Shown here: piece by piece, positions 5,925 to 6,396 of the stretch
Layout: every line of letters begins with the position of its first letter
How positions within the stretch are numbered: position 1 is the stretch's first letter
NCBI GenBank assembly: GCA_017479035.1
Contig: JAFVCR010000178.1
Coordinates: 1-6,396 of the forward strand
Direction of reading: 5' to 3'
DNA: 6,396 nt
DNA from: Kiritimatiellia bacterium
GTDB taxonomy: Bacteria; Verrucomicrobiota; Kiritimatiellia; RFP12; UBA1067
Translations under genes and position numbers: made by a program
Notes under the pieces: generated by a model
Databases searched by the model: none
What the model was told of the DNA's origin: nothing
The model's input: the letters and a program-made list of their open reading frames with translations, nothing else

Positions 5925-6396
5925 TCATTTGCCGGTGGAGAGGAGTTTGAAGCCGATGGACGGCAAATCTAGGCCATTGAGGATGTTGTGGGTGTCGTAA
6001 ACGAGCGAGGGATGGCGCATGCGGGAATATATTTTCCGCCAGTCTAGGGTTTTGTATTCCGCCCAGGGAGTGGTGACCAGCACTGCATCCGCATTGGTGG
6101 CGGCTTCATATGGATCTGCCGTGAAGGATACGCCACTTGCAAGATCGGCAAGGTCTTTCCGCGCGTTCTCCAACGCTTTGGGATCGGTTATCTGCACTAT
6201 GGCGTGCTCGTCAACAAGCATCCGCACGATTGCACCGGCGGGGGATTCGCGCGTGTCGCCAGTGTCGGCCTTGAAAGCGAAGCCGAAGATTGCTATTTTG
6301 CGCTTTGCCAGCGTGTTGAACATCTCGCGGAAGAGCCTTGTAACGAGGCGCTGCTGTTGGGCATCGTTCAGGATTATCACCTGATGCCAATATGCC
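5925..6396 (-). CDS. ugd: UDP-glucose 6-dehydrogenase, C-terminal part (gene runs off the window)
   Basis: This is the C-terminal UDP-sugar-binding domain of the enzyme that oxidises UDP-glucose to UDP-glucuronate with two NAD+, supplying precursors for envelope polysaccharides. About 157 residues are visible. The frame stays open to the edge (AYWHQVIILNDAQQ precedes), so the GTG at 6380 is internal and not the start. The signature FGFAFKADTGDTRESPAG and the preceding MFNTLAKRKIAI match the eukaryotic-type UGDH pattern (GFAFKKDTGDTRES in the human enzyme). TDPKA, VLVTTPWAEYKTLDW and YDTHNIL follow, as in the family. The Rossmann domain and catalytic Cys/Lys lie outside the window. It lies 99 bp upstream of the thrS ATG on the same strand. 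I see no terminator between them, so some read-through into thrS is possible. Confidence 0.93.
   Translation of the reverse strand, partial: AYWHQVIILNDAQQQRLVTRLFREMFNTLAKRKIAIFGFAFKADTGDTRESPAGAIVRMLVDEHAIVQITDPKALENARKDLADLASGVSFTADPYEAATNADAVLVTTPWAEYKTLDWRKIYSRMRHPSLVYDTHNILNGLDLPSIGFKLLSTGK

Overview
The window reads as a piece of a chromosome from a Gram-negative (diderm) bacterium of moderate to high GC. The secretin shows that an outer membrane is present. A UDP-glucose dehydrogenase of the type best known from animals and some PVC-group bacteria, together with the overall style of the secretin, would fit a Verrucomicrobiota, Kiritimatiellota or Lentisphaerota member. That placement is inference only and no marker here settles it.

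Left part (1-3666, + strand): three genes joined by ATGA stop/start overlaps. They are the 3' part of a GspD-like secretin with an unusual charged C-terminal extension, a single-pass membrane protein with a long Ala/Glu/Lys-rich helical rod, and a YbgC-type hotdog acyl-CoA thioesterase. The overlaps imply one polycistronic, translationally coupled transcript. It ends at a hairpin terminator at 3719-3747. A plausible reading is an envelope or secretion unit in which the rod protein works beside the secretin. The thioesterase may act on phospholipid or acyl-CoA metabolism, as YbgC does beside Tol-Pal.

Middle (3667-4106): a gene-free gap between convergent genes, framed by two oppositely directed terminators. 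Between them lies the most striking structure of the window: six exact-length 22-bp tandem repeats (3819-3950), each with a GGTCGACC palindrome. They are enclosed by a perfect 21-bp inverted repeat (3794-3814 / 3954-3974). The 22-bp phase extends into the left arm. The whole 181-bp element is nearly symmetric about its centre and could fold as one long interrupted hairpin, or act as a multi-site protein-binding array. I know of no named element that matches it.

Right part (4107-6396, - strand): thrS, encoding a threonyl-tRNA synthetase that keeps its editing, catalytic and anticodon-binding parts but lacks the N-terminal TGS domain. It has its own promoter and a short leader. Upstream of it is the 3' end of a UDP-glucose 6-dehydrogenase gene that runs off the window edge.
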